From positions 1 to 59,222 of the forward strand of contig JANQGJ010000097.1 in NCBI GenBank assembly GCA_028277395.1: a stretch of DNA of 59,222 bases, in the 5' to 3' direction. The stretch is from Bacteroidales bacterium. GTDB taxonomy: Bacteria; Bacteroidota; Bacteroidia; Bacteroidales; F082. The notes under the pieces were generated by a model. That model had not been told where the DNA came from. It did no database searches and saw only the letters and a program-made list of their open reading frames with translations. Shown here in pieces: positions 1-9,966 of the stretch. A program made the position numbers and the translations under genes. The first letter of the stretch is position 1. Every line of letters begins with the position of its first letter.

Positions 1-2
1 CG

Positions 3-239
3 TCAATAAAGCACTTGTAGTTTATCAAAGTTGTCTTGTTGTCGGGCTTTTTTTAACCCCATTTTTTCATGAAATACCGCGTAAAAGTCCTCAAAACAAC
101 CAAGCAGAAGAAACAGAGTTTGGAATAAGGGCAACTGTTTTTTTACGGTGTGCCTCCAAACAAATGATCTCGCTTCTTTGAAAAAAATATCAACAGGACA
201 ATTTATGCTTGATTGGAGATATTGATTACTTATTTTCAT
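3..239 (-). CDS. Doubtful 78-residue hypothetical ORF
   Basis: A complete small reading frame lies just downstream of the tRNA on the same strand. It encodes a basic, Phe/Leu-rich protein with no motif I recognise and no signal peptide. It could be a small orphan gene, a remnant of a mobile element inserted near the tRNA, or chance. I see no direct repeat or inverted repeat that would support an integration event. Low confidence. Confidence 0.2.
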   Translation of the reverse strand: MKISNQYLQSSINCPVDIFFKEARSFVWRHTVKKQLPLFQTLFLLLGCFEDFYAVFHEKMGLKKARQQDNFDKLQVLY

Positions 240-378
240 TTGATGGGATTGGTATTGAAGATAAATTCAGACATCTTAAGCCATAAATGGGTTCTGCCAA
301 ATGACTCAATTTGTTTTAGGTATGTTTTAGGGGAAATAAAAAAGCAGCCACTATTTTTTGTAACTGCCTGATTACTAG

Positions 379-450
<72 letters not shown>

Positions 451-549
451 ATATATTTTTATATGTTGTGAACGTATTAACTACCGCTGAAAACGGGTGT
501 GCAAAGATATATTTTGTTTCTTTGCTGTGCAAATTTTTTTCAAGATTTT

Positions 550-1428
550 ATGCATAAAGCAGGTTTCGTAAATATTATAGGTTATCCAAATGTCGGAAAA
601 TCAACTCTGATGAACTCAATGGTTGGTGAGAAATTATCCATCATTACCTCCAAAGCACAAACTACAAGACATAGAATTATGGGTATCGTTAATGGCGACA
701 ACTTTCAGATCGTATATTCCGATACTCCCGGAATAGTGAAAGACCCATCGTATAAAATGCATCAGTTTATGAACCAGTATATAAATATTGCTCTTAAAGA
801 TGCTGATATCCTTATACTCATGACTGAACCTGATTATCCGTTTGCAGAACTGGAAATCATAGATAAATTCAATGCATCACAAACAAAGGTTATCATTGTA
901 ATTAATAAAATTGATCTTTCCGATCAGCAAACCATTGTAAAACAAATGGAAGAATGGAAATCGAAAATGCCTCTGGCAGAGATTATTCCTGTTTCAGCTA
1001 TTAATGATTTCAATATTGAGAAACTATTCGATTTTATAATAGAATTCCTGCCTGTACATGAAGCGTATTATCCCAAAGATGAGCTTACTGATAAATCTAT
1101 GAGGTTTTTTGTTTCTGAAATTATAAGGGAGAAAATTCTTGTGAATTATAAAAAAGAAATTCCTTATTCAACGGAAGTTGCTGTTGATCAATATAAAGAA
1201 GAAGATAACCTTATTAGAATCTCTACAATTATTTATGTTGCACGCGACTCCCAAAAAGCTATAATACTGGGACATCAGGGACAAGCCATAAAAAGAACTG
1301 CTTCAGCTGCCAGAAAGGATATTGAAGAGTTCATCGGTAAAAAAGTGTTCCTTGAAATCACGGTAAAAGTAAGTAAAGACTGGCGGGATAACGAGAGTAC
1401 TCTTAAACATTTTGGATATACTCAATAA
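550..1428 (+). CDS. era: GTPase Era
   Basis: Era is a ribosome-associated GTPase that binds the 3' end of 16S rRNA and acts in late small-subunit assembly. The N-terminal G domain shows the P-loop GYPNVGKST, the DTPG G3 motif and NKID G4. The C-terminal KH domain carries the loop GHQGQAIK. The length (292 aa) matches the family. I place the start at 550 (MHKAGFVNIIG) because the upstream in-frame ATG at 499 adds 17 residues absent from Era and runs into the tRNA leader. It is followed 75 bp later by der, a common pairing in Bacteroidota. Confidence 0.95.
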   Translation: MHKAGFVNIIGYPNVGKSTLMNSMVGEKLSIITSKAQTTRHRIMGIVNGDNFQIVYSDTPGIVKDPSYKMHQFMNQYINIALKDADILILMTEPDYPFAELEIIDKFNASQTKVIIVINKIDLSDQQTIVKQMEEWKSKMPLAEIIPVSAINDFNIEKLFDFIIEFLPVHEAYYPKDELTDKSMRFFVSEIIREKILVNYKKEIPYSTEVAVDQYKEEDNLIRISTIIYVARDSQKAIILGHQGQAIKRTASAARKDIEEFIGKKVFLEITVKVSKDWRDNESTLKHFGYTQ

Positions 1429-1503
1429 TTTATTAATATTCTTCAGAAATTAATACGCTTTAACTAATTTTGATGAACCGGTTTAGATTAAAACTTTAAT
1501 GCA

Positions 1504-2814
1504 ATGAATAATACAATAGCCATAGTAGGCAGGCCAAATGTTGGTAAATCAACTTTATTCAACAGATTAATTGAAAGCAAGGAAGCTATTGTTGAATCGG
1601 TAAGCGGCGTTACACGCGATCGTATTTATGGAAAAAGCGACTGGAATGGTTACGAATTTTCGGTAATTGATACCGGAGGTTATGTTCATGGTTCCGATGA
1701 TACTTTTGAAGATGAAATAAGAAAACAGGTACTATTCGCCATTGATGAATCAGATGCAATTATTTTTGTTGTCGATTCACAGGAAGGCATAAACCCCCTG
1801 GACGAAGATGTTGCAATACTCCTCAGAAGATCGAAAAAAAAGATATTTACTGTGGCAAACAAAGTCGATACGCCTGACAAAACACTGAATATTGCAGAGT
1901 TCTATTCTCTGGGTCTGGGAGAGGTATTTCCAATTTCAGCAGTAAATGGCAGCGGAACAGGAGATATGCTTGATGAGATTGTTAAAGTTTTTCCAAATAA
2001 AACCATCAGTGATGATGAAACTGACCTGCCTCGTATTGCTTTTGTTGGCAGACCAAATGTTGGCAAATCATCAATTATAAATACACTGCTGGGTGATAAA
2101 CGTAATATAGTTACTGATATAGCAGGCACAACACGTGATTCTATTTATACAAGGTACAATGCTTTTGGTCATGATTTCATGCTGGTTGACACTGCCGGTC
2201 TTCGTAAAAAAGGGAAAGTTTATGAAAACATTGAATTTTACTCAACCCTGAGAACAATACGGTCAATTGAAAACTCTGACGTTTGTGTTGTTATGATAGA
2301 TGCTCAGACCGGTATTGAAAAACAGGATGTTAACATATTCCATCTTGCTCACAAAAACAACAAAGGAATTGTGGTTGTTGTTAATAAATGGGATTTGATT
2401 GAAAAGGAAACCAATACTCATCTGAAGTTTGAAAAAGAACTTAAAGAAAAAATAGCTCCATTCACTGATGTCCCAATTGTATTTACTTCTGTGAAAGAAA
2501 AGCAACGCATTTACAAGACACTTGAATTGGCAGCAGATGTTTATAAACGACGAAGTCAGCAGATACCTACATCAAAGCTTAATGACCTCCTGTTACCTAT
2601 TATTGAGAATACACCTCCACCAATGGGTTCCAGAGGCAGGTATATCAGAATTAAGTATGTGATGCAGTTAAAAACTCAAACGCCTATGTTTGCTTTTTTC
2701 TGCAATCTCCCTGATGATGTAAAGGATTCCTACAGAAGGTTTCTTGAAAACCAGATCAGGGTAAATTATAATTTCACAGGTGTCCCAATCAAAATATATT
2801 TTAGAGATAAGTAA
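1504..2814 (+). CDS. der: Ribosome biogenesis GTPase Der (EngA)
   Basis: Der is an essential double GTPase required for 50S subunit maturation. Two G domains in tandem each have a GRPNVGKS P-loop (about residues 8 and 180), DTGG or DTAG G3 motifs, and NKVD or NKWD G4 motifs. A C-terminal KH-like domain follows. The 436-aa length is normal. It sits in the same direction as era and is probably cotranscribed with it. Confidence 0.96.
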   Translation: MNNTIAIVGRPNVGKSTLFNRLIESKEAIVESVSGVTRDRIYGKSDWNGYEFSVIDTGGYVHGSDDTFEDEIRKQVLFAIDESDAIIFVVDSQEGINPLDEDVAILLRRSKKKIFTVANKVDTPDKTLNIAEFYSLGLGEVFPISAVNGSGTGDMLDEIVKVFPNKTISDDETDLPRIAFVGRPNVGKSSIINTLLGDKRNIVTDIAGTTRDSIYTRYNAFGHDFMLVDTAGLRKKGKVYENIEFYSTLRTIRSIENSDVCVVMIDAQTGIEKQDVNIFHLAHKNNKGIVVVVNKWDLIEKETNTHLKFEKELKEKIAPFTDVPIVFTSVKEKQRIYKTLELAADVYKRRSQQIPTSKLNDLLLPIIENTPPPMGSRGRYIRIKYVMQLKTQTPMFAFFCNLPDDVKDSYRRFLENQIRVNYNFTGVPIKIYFRDK

Positions 2815-2865
2815 AGAATTTTTAATGGTTCTCTGAAATAATGGTATATATTAAATTTACAAATT

Positions 2866-3240
2866 ATGGACACAATCAGAATCGATAAATGGCTATGGGC
2901 AGTACGGCTGTATAAAACCCGTTCGCAAGCCGCTGAAGCTTGTAAAGGTGGGAAAATTAAAATTAACGGCCAAAATGTAAAAGCTTCAAGAGAGGTAAAA
3001 GAAGGTGATGAAATTGAAGTTCAGCTAACGGGAATACTCAGGAAAGTTAAAATACTTAAACCTGCAAAAAACAGGGTTGCAGCCAAACTGGTTCCCGAAC
3101 TTATGCTCGACCTTACTGCTCCGGAAGAATACGAAAAACTTGAAATGATCAGGCAGTTTAAAAGTGAAAAACGCGACCGTGGAGCAGGCAGACCAACTAA
3201 AAAAGACCGTAGAATAATAAACAAACTTAAGAATAATTAA
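2866..3240 (+). CDS. hslR: S4-domain RNA-binding protein (Hsp15/HslR-like)
   Basis: This is a small basic protein of 124 aa with an N-terminal S4 domain (RIDKWLWAVRLYKTRSQA, then GGKIKINGQ and VKEGDEIEV) and a Lys/Arg-rich tail. Hsp15-type proteins bind stalled 50S subunits that carry a nascent chain. It lies 52 bp after der and 12 bp before the next gene, so it is probably part of a short rightward run. The family assignment is firm; the exact ribosome-rescue role is by analogy. Confidence 0.85.
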   Translation: MDTIRIDKWLWAVRLYKTRSQAAEACKGGKIKINGQNVKASREVKEGDEIEVQLTGILRKVKILKPAKNRVAAKLVPELMLDLTAPEEYEKLEMIRQFKSEKRDRGAGRPTKKDRRIINKLKNN

Positions 3241-3251
3241 CTTCGTAAACT

Positions 3252-4280
3252 ATGAGAAATAATAACACCATAATACTATTGTTAATTGCAATTATCATTT
3301 CTGTTGCATCATGCTGCAAATCTCCAAAAAAACCCTTTAGCTTCGCTTTTTACAATGTCGAAAACTTATTTGATACTATAGATAGTGATAATGTTAACGA
3401 TGAAAAATATTTACCAACCAGCACTGTAGCCTGGAATACCGAAAGGTACAATCATAAGCTTGACAATATCTCAAAAGTAATGATGAGTATGGATACTACA
3501 GGTCTCCCTGCATTATTTGGTATATGTGAAGTTGAAAATCGGGGAGTTGTAGAAAATCTTATCGTACATAAGAATCTGATTCATGCCGGTTATAAAATTA
3601 TTCATAAAGACAGCCCCGATGAGCGTGGAATTGATGTTGCTTTGCTCTACAAGCCTGAAGTTTACTACCCGGTAAAAAATACTTTTATTAAACCCGAGCT
3701 TAAAGATGGTCCTGAGTCAAAAACCCGCGATATACTTTACTCCAAAGGTACTATTTACAATGATGACACTATCCATGTTTTTATAAATCACTGGGTTTCA
3801 AGGTGGGGCGGACAGGCTGAAACTGAACCCCATCGTATTCAAATTGCCAAAACCATCAAAGGAATAACTGATTCAATTCTGGATATAGTACCTGAAGCAA
3901 ATATTATTATTGCTGGTGATTTAAATGATAATCCTACCGACACTAGCATTTACAATGTACTGTATGCCAGAGAAGTACTGACAGACAACAGCCGATTATC
4001 AAACCTCTCGCTGAAACAGTATCTTGATGGAAAAGGATCGTTATACTACAAAAGCTGGGACATGTTCGACCAGATCATAGTATCAAATTCACTGATTAAC
4101 GGAACCAATGGATTGAAGCTAACCTCAAAAGATCAGGTTGTTTACAAGCAAGACTGGATGTTATATCAACCACGGGAAGGATCACCAAGACCATCAAGAA
4201 CATCATCTGGTAAAAATTATTACGGAGGATTCAGTGATCACCTGCCTGTGATGATAAATATTGAAATGACAGGGAAATAG
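3252..4280 (+). CDS. Endonuclease/exonuclease/phosphatase-fold lipoprotein
   Basis: The N-terminus has a hydrophobic signal ending in a lipobox (SVASC), so a lipidated periplasmic or surface protein is likely. The body has the EEP fold signatures FYNVENLFD, CEVENR, DVALLYKP, NHWVSRWGG, AGDLNDNP and a terminal GFSDHLPV. These are the metal-binding and catalytic positions of the DNase I-like superfamily. The substrate could be nucleic acid or a phosphoester and cannot be told from sequence. The stop codon directly abuts the stop of the convergent MORN gene with no gap. Confidence 0.82.
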   Translation: MRNNNTIILLLIAIIISVASCCKSPKKPFSFAFYNVENLFDTIDSDNVNDEKYLPTSTVAWNTERYNHKLDNISKVMMSMDTTGLPALFGICEVENRGVVENLIVHKNLIHAGYKIIHKDSPDERGIDVALLYKPEVYYPVKNTFIKPELKDGPESKTRDILYSKGTIYNDDTIHVFINHWVSRWGGQAETEPHRIQIAKTIKGITDSILDIVPEANIIIAGDLNDNPTDTSIYNVLYAREVLTDNSRLSNLSLKQYLDGKGSLYYKSWDMFDQIIVSNSLINGTNGLKLTSKDQVVYKQDWMLYQPREGSPRPSRTSSGKNYYGGFSDHLPVMINIEMTGK

Positions 4281-4793
4281 TTAGTTCCCGGTTTTCTGCA
4301 TTTCTTTCATCTTCTTTTGGTCAACTTCTATTTTAGCCTGTTTCCTTTTGTCGAAATCTATTTCGTTATCGAAATCACCTGCTTTGTTGTAAAACTTCCA
4401 GATTCCAGATTTCTGACCTTTTACAAACTGCCCTTCATAGTATTTTTTACCATTGTCGTGGTAGGTAACAGTTCTTCCTTCCCGAATACCATTCTTATAT
4501 TCCCCTTCGCTCCATAGCTTTCCATCACGATAAAATGATTTCCAAATCCCATCACGTTTCTCTGCGCTACTTAACGGGCCTTCTTTCAGCACATTACCAT
4601 CTTCATAATATTCCCATTCATAGGTTGCAAACCGTTTGCCATCAACCATTTTGTAATCACGTTCAATCTGGGCTATACCATTGGTATATCTGCTGATAAC
4701 TTCTTTTCCTTCAAGGTTCTTATTTTTCGGAGTATTTTCGTTGCATGCTGAAAATACCACTGCAATAACTAGAAATAAAAATATTCTGTTCAT
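4281..4793 (-). CDS. MORN-repeat lipoprotein (YwqK-like)
   Basis: A 170-aa lipoprotein with signal peptide and lipobox (VFSAC) is followed by MORN/YwqK-type repeats of the form Y-x-D/N-G-x-x-x-x-E-G (for example YYEDGNVLKEG, YRDGKLWSEGEY, YHDNGKKYYEGQF). The C-terminus is a short Lys/Glu-rich helix. Such proteins are often annotated as antitoxin-like, but no toxin partner is present. It is 12 bp downstream of pyrC and likely the last gene of that leftward run. Function unknown. Confidence 0.75.
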   Translation of the reverse strand: MNRIFLFLVIAVVFSACNENTPKNKNLEGKEVISRYTNGIAQIERDYKMVDGKRFATYEWEYYEDGNVLKEGPLSSAEKRDGIWKSFYRDGKLWSEGEYKNGIREGRTVTYHDNGKKYYEGQFVKGQKSGIWKFYNKAGDFDNEIDFDKRKQAKIEVDQKKMKEMQKTGN

Positions 4794-4804
4794 ATGTATT
4801 TTTG

Positions 4805-6160
4805 TTACCTGTTAAACTCTAATCTTTTTGCTTTGAAATTATTATTGATCTTTCCATTATCATACACAACATTACCATTCACAATAGTTGAAATGATCTT
4901 TGAATGAAATGTTTCACCTTCCATTGGTGACCATCCACACTTATACATTAGGTCTTCTCGTGAAACTTTGTTTTCATTGTTCAAATCTACCAAAACCAAA
5001 TCAGCAAAATATCCCTCACGGATGAAACCTCGTTTATTAATACTAAAAAGTACAGCCGGATTATGACACATTTTTTCAACTACAGTTGTAAGCTCAAATA
5101 TGCCTTTGTGATATAACTCCAGCACAGCGGCTAATGAATGTTGTACCATAGGTCCACCTGACGGTGCTTTAAAATAATTCTTTTGCTTTTCATCTAAAGT
5201 ATGTGGTGCATGATCTGTAGCTATAACATCTATTTTATCTTCTTTTACAGCTGCTATTAATGCATTTCTATCAGTTTCTGATTTGATAGCGGGGTTCCAT
5301 TTAATAAAATTGCCCTTCCTGTTATAATCATCAGATGAGAACCAAAGGTGATGAACACAAACTTCCGCTGTTATCTTCTTTTCACTTAAAGGTAATTCGT
5401 TTGAAAAAAGGCTCATTTCCCTCTCAGTAGTCAGATGAAGTATATGAAGCCTTGTCCCGTATTTATCAGCCAGTTTCACTGCCTTTGATGATGACAGATA
5501 ACAAGCTTCTGCCGACCTTATCAACGGGTGAATATTAGTTGGTGCTTCATCACCATACTCTGCCAGATATTTTGCATTGTTATTTACTATTGTACTCTCG
5601 TCCTCACAATGTACAGCCACTAAAGTTGGTGCCGAAGAAAATATTCCTTTAAGAGTTTCTTCGTCATCAACAAGCATATTCCCGGTTGAGGCTCCCATAA
5701 AAACTTTGATACCACAAACAGTTTTGGGGTTTGTCTTAACAATCTCAGACAGATTATCATTTGAAGCTCCCATATAGAAACTGTAGTTGGCAATAGAGTT
5801 TTCAGATGCTTGCAGGTATTTCTCTTCAAGTAATTCCTGTGTTAGACAATTTGGAATTGTGTTTGGCATATCCATAAAACTGGTTGTACCTCCAGCAACA
5901 GCTGCTCTGCTTTCCGTGTAAATATCTCCTTTGTAAGTTAAACCAGGATCACGAAAATGAACCTGATCATCAATTACACCCGGTAATAAATATAGTCCGC
6001 TTGCATTAATTATTTCATACCCTGAATAATTCGGTTTATATTCAGCTGATTCAGGTACTATTCTCTCAATTTTATCATTTGTAATAAATACATCTCCTGA
6101 ATAGATACTACCTTCATTTACAATTGTTGCTCCTGTTATAACTTTCCTAACTGAACTCAT
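4805..6160 (-). CDS. pyrC: Dihydroorotase
   Basis: This enzyme cyclises N-carbamoyl-aspartate to dihydroorotate in pyrimidine synthesis. The metal-binding DQVHFRDPG motif (about residues 64-72), AGGTTSFMDMPNT, and the catalytic ATDHAPHT segment are all present. This is the amidohydrolase-type (class I) dihydroorotase of 451 aa. It follows the glycosyltransferase gene by 38 bp and precedes the MORN lipoprotein. Confidence 0.93.
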   Translation of the reverse strand: MSSVRKVITGATIVNEGSIYSGDVFITNDKIERIVPESAEYKPNYSGYEIINASGLYLLPGVIDDQVHFRDPGLTYKGDIYTESRAAVAGGTTSFMDMPNTIPNCLTQELLEEKYLQASENSIANYSFYMGASNDNLSEIVKTNPKTVCGIKVFMGASTGNMLVDDEETLKGIFSSAPTLVAVHCEDESTIVNNNAKYLAEYGDEAPTNIHPLIRSAEACYLSSSKAVKLADKYGTRLHILHLTTEREMSLFSNELPLSEKKITAEVCVHHLWFSSDDYNRKGNFIKWNPAIKSETDRNALIAAVKEDKIDVIATDHAPHTLDEKQKNYFKAPSGGPMVQHSLAAVLELYHKGIFELTTVVEKMCHNPAVLFSINKRGFIREGYFADLVLVDLNNENKVSREDLMYKCGWSPMEGETFHSKIISTIVNGNVVYDNGKINNNFKAKRLEFNR

Positions 6161-6198
6161 GTTCTTGTTTTAGCACAAATATGCCGGTATTTTGAAAT

Positions 6199-6942
6199 TT
6201 AAAACGTCTTAATTGGCTTAATCCGTCCTACAATATTTCTAAATCTTAAATCAAGTATTCCAAAAATAGCTTCTTTGAAGATACTTTTGTTCATTTTTGA
6301 TGTTCCTTCTGTACGGTCTGTAAATATTATCGGTACTTCAACAACTTTAAAACCAAGCTTGCTGGCAGTATATTTCATTTCTATCTGGAAAGCATAACCT
6401 ACAAATTTAATACTATCAAGATCAATAGTTTCAAGTACTCTCCTGGTCCAGCACATAAATCCGGCAGTTGTATCCATTATTTTTAATCCGGTAACGATAC
6501 GCACATACATTGAAGCATAATAAGACATCAGAACCCTTCCCATTGGCCAGTTTACAACATTCACTCCCTTAATGTATCTGGATCCGATTACAGCATCAGC
6601 CCCATCTATGGCTGCAGCATTGTAAAGTTTAATAAGATCATCAGGATTGTGTGAGAAATCCGCATCCATTTCAAAGATGTACTCATATTCATGATCAAGT
6701 CCCCATTTGAAACCACTAATATATGCTGTACCCAATCCCAGCTTTCCTTTTCTCTCAAGTATGAAAAGTCTGTTATCAAATTCCTTCATTAATTTGTGAA
6801 CAATCTTTGCAGTTCCATCAGGACTATTATCCTCAACTATAAGTATATCAAAATCCTTTTCAAGGCTAAATACTTTACGTATAATCCGTTCTATGTTTTC
6901 TTTTTCGTTGTATGTAGGTATAATAACCAGACTATCATTCAT
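6199..6942 (-). CDS. Polyprenol-phosphate mannosyltransferase-like GT2
   Basis: A family-2 glycosyltransferase of 247 aa resembling dolichol/polyprenol-phosphate mannose synthase. Visible are the nucleotide-sugar motif PTYNEKENI, VEDNSPDGTA, and the DxD-like MDADFSHNPDDL. It lacks a C-terminal membrane domain, so it is the soluble catalytic form. It would charge a lipid carrier with a sugar for envelope glycans or protein glycosylation. It is the first gene of the leftward pyrC run. Confidence 0.87.
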   Translation of the reverse strand: MNDSLVIIPTYNEKENIERIIRKVFSLEKDFDILIVEDNSPDGTAKIVHKLMKEFDNRLFILERKGKLGLGTAYISGFKWGLDHEYEYIFEMDADFSHNPDDLIKLYNAAAIDGADAVIGSRYIKGVNVVNWPMGRVLMSYYASMYVRIVTGLKIMDTTAGFMCWTRRVLETIDLDSIKFVGYAFQIEMKYTASKLGFKVVEVPIIFTDRTEGTSKMNKSIFKEAIFGILDLRFRNIVGRIKPIKTF

Positions 6943-7085
6943 AGTTATGAAAATATTTTTTGCAAAAATAATTTAAAGTTCATATGAACAAACTTATTAT
7001 AAAACGAATTTGTATAATAGTTAGTACATTACACAATCAGAGATTATTGTTTACATTAATATCGGACTGAAGTGATAAAATATAA

Positions 7086-9824
7086 TCACCATTCAGGTAC
7101 CACACATCTGCTGCTTCTAGTTGCAAGAACAGAGTCAAAATTATAGAGGCTTTGCTGCATTATCACACCATTTTCATCATGACATTGTAAACAGGAGCCA
7201 ACTCTCAATATTATCTTTTGCTCCTCAATATTAAACGGAAATAAGTCTGACCTGGTTGAAACTTTCTTTTCTGCTGTATATGAGTTAATACCAGAGAAAT
7301 TACCTGGAAAACCAATCCAGGAATCTTCAGGCAGATTGTCATTTGGATTATTCTGATAGTATGAGTCGAATACCCAGACAGCATCAATCGTGTCGAATAT
7401 TAACTCACCTTTGCCATAACCCAGTGTAACGGGATTGGAATGACATGACTTGCAACTTCTACCGGTTCTGCTTGTTGTATGAGGTGCTGAAGGTGCAAAT
7501 AATCGTTCGAATATTAATGAATCATGCAAATCTGTTGAGAAACTGCCAACATCAATTGTAAGAACCATTCCTGGAACAACCGGTATTATTTCCTTATTTT
7601 CAGCTTTTCTTCTTACACCCAGGGCGGGTAAACCTGCATTAAATTCTCCTGTAAACTCAACCCATGATCCATCTTTTTCTATATTTTTTATCATATCGTA
7701 TCCAGGTTCATCAGGATCGTATTCATTATGACACCCAATACAACTTGGCGCCCAGGATGAATGACATGAAGAACAACTTAAATTATCATGGGCTGATCCC
7801 TTTGTACAAATATCTCCCGGCGGATTGAGGATATATTTTGTTCCAAGATTTTTAGAATATAAAAACAACGAATCATCAGTTACAGAAGTGTTAATCAGAG
7901 GAATATTTCTTTTCCTGGTAACCAGAAATTTTCTGTTAGTAATATCACCATAGCGCATGGAGGCAATAATTGCTGATTCATTATCGAGTTCATTTGTTGT
8001 AACAATATTTGCCTTTCCATTGAAATGACAATCCTCACAACTTATTGTATTCTGGTTTTCCTGATGGGGATAGTAAACCCCGTCTCCCATTAACTCATAT
8101 GAATTATGACAATCAATACAACCTAACCCGGCTTTATGGTGAATGTCTTCCTGAACATATCTAAATACTCTGTTGCCTTCAACTAACCTGTAATTACTGT
8201 CAAATACAACTTCTTCCTTTTTAAGAACCGTTTCATGCCAACCTTCATAATTTGTAGATATCCGCCCAGATCTGCTATGACAACCAAAACAATGCTGATT
8301 TGTAACATTCATACTAACAGAAGGGTGATATTTCAAATAAGAAGTATCTAGTTCGTCAACCTGACGATTAAGCCATGCAGTAGCTGCAAATTCATCATAA
8401 TTAATATGACAGGCAAGACATCCTCCTCCCCTGCTTTTCTCATCAACAGGACCTGTTTTGGTTTTTGGATTATCAAGATGGCATCTTACACACAAATTCT
8501 TCAGGTGCTCATCTGCTGCCGTATTACCCAGCGTACTAAAATCAGTAAGAAGATCCGGCGATTCCTGTTCATTAAAAACATACCTGTCAACACTTATCAT
8601 ACCACTTAGGTTTGACATCAGGTTACTGGATTTTCTTTGAACTATATCCGTATGACAATCCATTGTTCCGCAACTTATATCTGCATCACTAAAATTACCG
8701 GGAATCAATCTCATGCGTTTGTGAGCTCCATCCTTACTACCATCAAACGGATTTCCGCCATGACAGGCAAAACAGCCTATAGCTTCAGGGTTATGAGATG
8801 CAGTAAATCCGGTCATTCCATTATGACAAACCAAACAACTCTCTTTTCTTCCTGATATCACAGCATTCATTGACAATTGGTCCTCATCAAATTCACTGAA
8901 AAAACTAACTGAAGACGTACGAAATGAGTTCATCACAGAATAGGAATAATTCTTCTGCCATGGCCACACCCAGTTCCAGTTCTCACCTCTGAAAAACATA
9001 CCTGTTAATGTCAGGATCAGATATACAAGAGTAAATATCAATAATAATCGTTTACTTAAAAATCTGACAACTTTATTGCTATATGGTATAATGAAAATGA
9101 ACAACACAAACATTAATATAATTATCAACGAAAGTCCCGGATTGCTAAGCCAGTGCAATATTTCCTGAAACCCGACAAAATACCAGGGACCTTTTACAGT
9201 TTTGTTAACTCCATCGTGCAGTGGTGCTGTAAACAGCAATGACATTACCACAACAATCAATGAGACAATCAAAAAAGCATTTTCTCTAGGCCAAACCTTT
9301 TTCGAATGTTCGTATGATATAACAACAATGAAAATTGTAAATGTGGCAATATGATGAACATAAATCAGCTGCAGGTTCCCTTCCTGCCCCATTAAAGAGG
9401 CCGACAACAAACTTCCGAACAATGGTACTTCTTCAATTAAACTGTTAAGTATTCTCCAGGCTTGTTTTGTGTCGGCGTCACCTTTCAACAGAAATCCGGT
9501 CAACATTGCCATAAATATGACAATCACACCCAGTGAAAGTCGCAACCATACTCCTTTTTTTAATGAAATTTCTTTAGCTCTGTTAAAATGATCCCATATA
9601 TGAATCAAACTAAAAACCAGGAAAAAATGAGCACTCCAGAAGTGTATATTCCTTATAAAAGATGCAGCAGGATTTAATATCATCATATTGCTGATAGACA
9701 GCATAGGATTATCTACATCATAAGGTATAACTAATATTATTCCCGATATTAAGCATATAACAAGCGATGCCAGAGATATTTGTCCGTATGATGCCTTAAA
9801 GAAACTCCTTATAAACATATTCAA
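7086..9824 (-). CDS. Cytochrome b fused to a dodecaheme c-type cytochrome
   Basis: Residues 1-280 form about seven membrane helices like cytochrome b/b6 plus subunit IV. Candidate heme-b ligands are paired His61/His75 and His157 or His158/His172. The quinol-site loop reads GPWYFVGFQEILHW where bc complexes have PEWY, so the Glu is missing. Residues 330 to about 890 are periplasmic and hold eleven CXXCH sites plus one CX4CH (CGTMDCH), twelve potential hemes c. There is no separate signal peptide; export follows the membrane domain. A Rieske gene lies two genes upstream on the same strand. I infer a quinol-oxidising complex that passes electrons to or from the periplasmic heme wire. The fusion architecture is unusual; the electron partner is unknown. 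An ATG two codons downstream is an equally possible start. Confidence 0.85.
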   Translation of the reverse strand: MNMFIRSFFKASYGQISLASLVICLISGIILVIPYDVDNPMLSISNMMILNPAASFIRNIHFWSAHFFLVFSLIHIWDHFNRAKEISLKKGVWLRLSLGVIVIFMAMLTGFLLKGDADTKQAWRILNSLIEEVPLFGSLLSASLMGQEGNLQLIYVHHIATFTIFIVVISYEHSKKVWPRENAFLIVSLIVVVMSLLFTAPLHDGVNKTVKGPWYFVGFQEILHWLSNPGLSLIIILMFVLFIFIIPYSNKVVRFLSKRLLLIFTLVYLILTLTGMFFRGENWNWVWPWQKNYSYSVMNSFRTSSVSFFSEFDEDQLSMNAVISGRKESCLVCHNGMTGFTASHNPEAIGCFACHGGNPFDGSKDGAHKRMRLIPGNFSDADISCGTMDCHTDIVQRKSSNLMSNLSGMISVDRYVFNEQESPDLLTDFSTLGNTAADEHLKNLCVRCHLDNPKTKTGPVDEKSRGGGCLACHINYDEFAATAWLNRQVDELDTSYLKYHPSVSMNVTNQHCFGCHSRSGRISTNYEGWHETVLKKEEVVFDSNYRLVEGNRVFRYVQEDIHHKAGLGCIDCHNSYELMGDGVYYPHQENQNTISCEDCHFNGKANIVTTNELDNESAIIASMRYGDITNRKFLVTRKRNIPLINTSVTDDSLFLYSKNLGTKYILNPPGDICTKGSAHDNLSCSSCHSSWAPSCIGCHNEYDPDEPGYDMIKNIEKDGSWVEFTGEFNAGLPALGVRRKAENKEIIPVVPGMVLTIDVGSFSTDLHDSLIFERLFAPSAPHTTSRTGRSCKSCHSNPVTLGYGKGELIFDTIDAVWVFDSYYQNNPNDNLPEDSWIGFPGNFSGINSYTAEKKVSTRSDLFPFNIEEQKIILRVGSCLQCHDENGVIMQQSLYNFDSVLATRSSRCVVPEW

Positions 9825-9966
9825 TGATCCTGATTTATTTTTCTCATTCTACGGAATAGAAGATCCCATAATTGATAATATTACATCAAATTTTGAGTAA
9901 CAAATATACAATTTAACATTCAGCTGGTAGCAAAAACAAATAAGGAACAGGAAGAAGGGAAACAGG

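Noticed and set aside
1..240. Integrated element at the tRNA gene
   Set aside because: No integrase and no repeat of the tRNA 3' end could be found on the visible side.
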